Assembly (NCBI RefSeq): GCF_002005545.1
Contig: NZ_LBMT01000001.1
Span: forward strand, 1,510,301 to 1,574,300
Source: Streptococcus mitis
GTDB lineage: Bacteria; Bacillota; Bacilli; Lactobacillales; Streptococcaceae
Direction of reading: 5' to 3'
DNA length: 64,000 bases
Shown here piece by piece: positions 63,465 through 64,000 of this stretch; position 1 is the stretch's first letter, and every line of letters begins with the position of its first letter. A program made the position numbers and the translations under genes. The notes beneath the pieces are model-generated. The model worked only from the letters and a program-made list of their open reading frames with translations, was not told the origin of the DNA and searched no databases.

Positions 63465-64000
63465 TTAAGAACCAAAACTCTTGAAGAAGTTGACAATGGC
63501 TTGCCAGAGGGAGCTTAAGAAGTTACCACCGTCCTCTAGCGCCTTATCAGCATCAAAGTTAAGGTTAATATTTTTAAAACTGTCGCCAGCTTGTGAAACA
63601 ATACTTTGTTTCAGGTCATTCAAGGTTTTAGTGAAGTCTGTATTGCTGAGGATATCACTCTTTGAGAGATTCAAAGCAAAATTGATGATGATATTGATCT
63701 GGTTTCCTGTTATGACCTGATCAAGTTTGTAATTTTTCAAGGTATCTTCAACAATTTTACGGACATCTTCCTCTGTCAGATTTCCCTTGCTTTCTTTAGC
63801 TTTGGCAAGTCCTGACTTGATATCGGCTAGGGCAACGTTTAATTTATTAGCATCATAGCCTGTTTTGTCCTTGTTTTCAGCATTGATATCGGACAAAGCC
63901 TTCAGCTCTTCTTGAGCCAAATCTTTGTTGGCTTGTGGCACCTTGGCTCCATTAGCTTCCAGCGAATAGTAAATCCCGGCTAACGCACTCTCACCTGTAA
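63465..64000 (-). CDS. DUF1002 family protein, C-terminal part
   Basis: The frame is open to the edge of the window and the true start lies beyond it. At least 178 residues are seen, starting GESALAGIYYSLEANGAKVP and ending FKSFGS. Sequence and layout resemble DUF1002 (YpuA-like) secreted proteins of Firmicutes, of unknown function. Many helices, an NxxLSKSDILSN segment and an amphipathic tail (LWQAIVNFFKSF) are visible. A GTG within it (63941) is not needed as a start. Confidence 0.8.
   Translation of the reverse strand, partial: TGESALAGIYYSLEANGAKVPQANKDLAQEELKALSDINAENKDKTGYDANKLNVALADIKSGLAKAKESKGNLTEEDVRKIVEDTLKNYKLDQVITGNQINIIINFALNLSKSDILSNTDFTKTLNDLKQSIVSQAGDSFKNINLNFDADKALEDGGNFLSSLWQAIVNFFKSFGS

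Overview
The window looks like a chromosomal segment of a mitis-group Streptococcus, most likely S. mitis or another very close relative of S. pneumoniae. Supporting signs are low GC content, two BOX repeat elements, a tmRNA encoding a streptococcal-type tag (KNNTSYALAA), an IgA1 protease with an N-terminal LPxTG, two polyhistidine-triad proteins beside AdcAII, and AdcR-type TTAACYRGTTAA operators. From memory, the gene order is made of blocks that also occur in S. pneumoniae (eno to the ABC-F gene; pgm-bta; htpX-lemA-rsmG-uraA; rexBA-iga; adcAII-pht-permease), but they are joined differently here. That favours S. mitis or a similar species over S. pneumoniae itself.

Layout. 1-0.4 kb: tail of a decayed tyrosine recombinase. 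0.4-20.2 kb: mostly minus-strand central carbon genes. These are eno, glycerate kinase and serB, the glycogen operon glgB-C-D-A under a promoter whose start region carries a near-ideal CcpA (cre) site, gapN, a cytosolic pullulanase, ligA, an MFS exporter, an Rgg-type regulator and an ABC-F protein. 20.3-22.5 kb: pgm and a small thioredoxin-like gene on the plus strand. 22.5-23.1 kb: tmRNA (ssrA) with a 12-bp copy of its 3' end 175 bp away, looking like an old attachment site. 23.1-27.5 kb: SGNH hydrolase, HAD phosphatase, CapA-like protein, peptide deformylase and an rRNA 2'-O-methyltransferase. 27.8-28.6 kb: an IS200/IS605-family element. 28.6-32.4 kb: htpX-lemA diverging from rsmG, then uraA behind a PyrR attenuator.

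32.7-44.7 kb holds two tandem giant M26 zinc metalloproteases, a ZmpB-type protein and the IgA1 protease. Both have an N-terminal LPxTG, and they share a 17-residue tandem repeat. 44.9-53.2 kb: a BOX element, an uncharacterised zinc-finger-like protein, and the RexA/RexB (AddAB-type) recombination nuclease. 53.4-54.0 kb: a CPBP membrane protease. 54.4-61.6 kb: a zinc-acquisition locus of adcAII followed by two mosaic pht genes. Both promoters here (TTGACA, 17-nt spacer, TAnA/GxT-type -10) carry two directly abutting AdcR boxes over the start point. 61.8-64 kb: a second BOX, an amino-acid permease and the C-terminal part of a DUF1002 protein running off the window.

The most noteworthy signals are: (i) four genes (1842, 16045, 20163, 26752) whose extended -10 (TGn plus hexamer) lies exactly 6 nt before the ATG with no usable ribosome-binding site, a leaderless-mRNA pattern; (ii) double abutting AdcR operators at both zinc promoters; (iii) the shared repeat module in the iga/zmpB pair and the mosaic structure of the pht pair, both suggesting exchange between neighbouring paralogues; and (iv) decayed att-like and IS-like remnants. 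No CRISPR array, tRNA or rRNA gene was seen.
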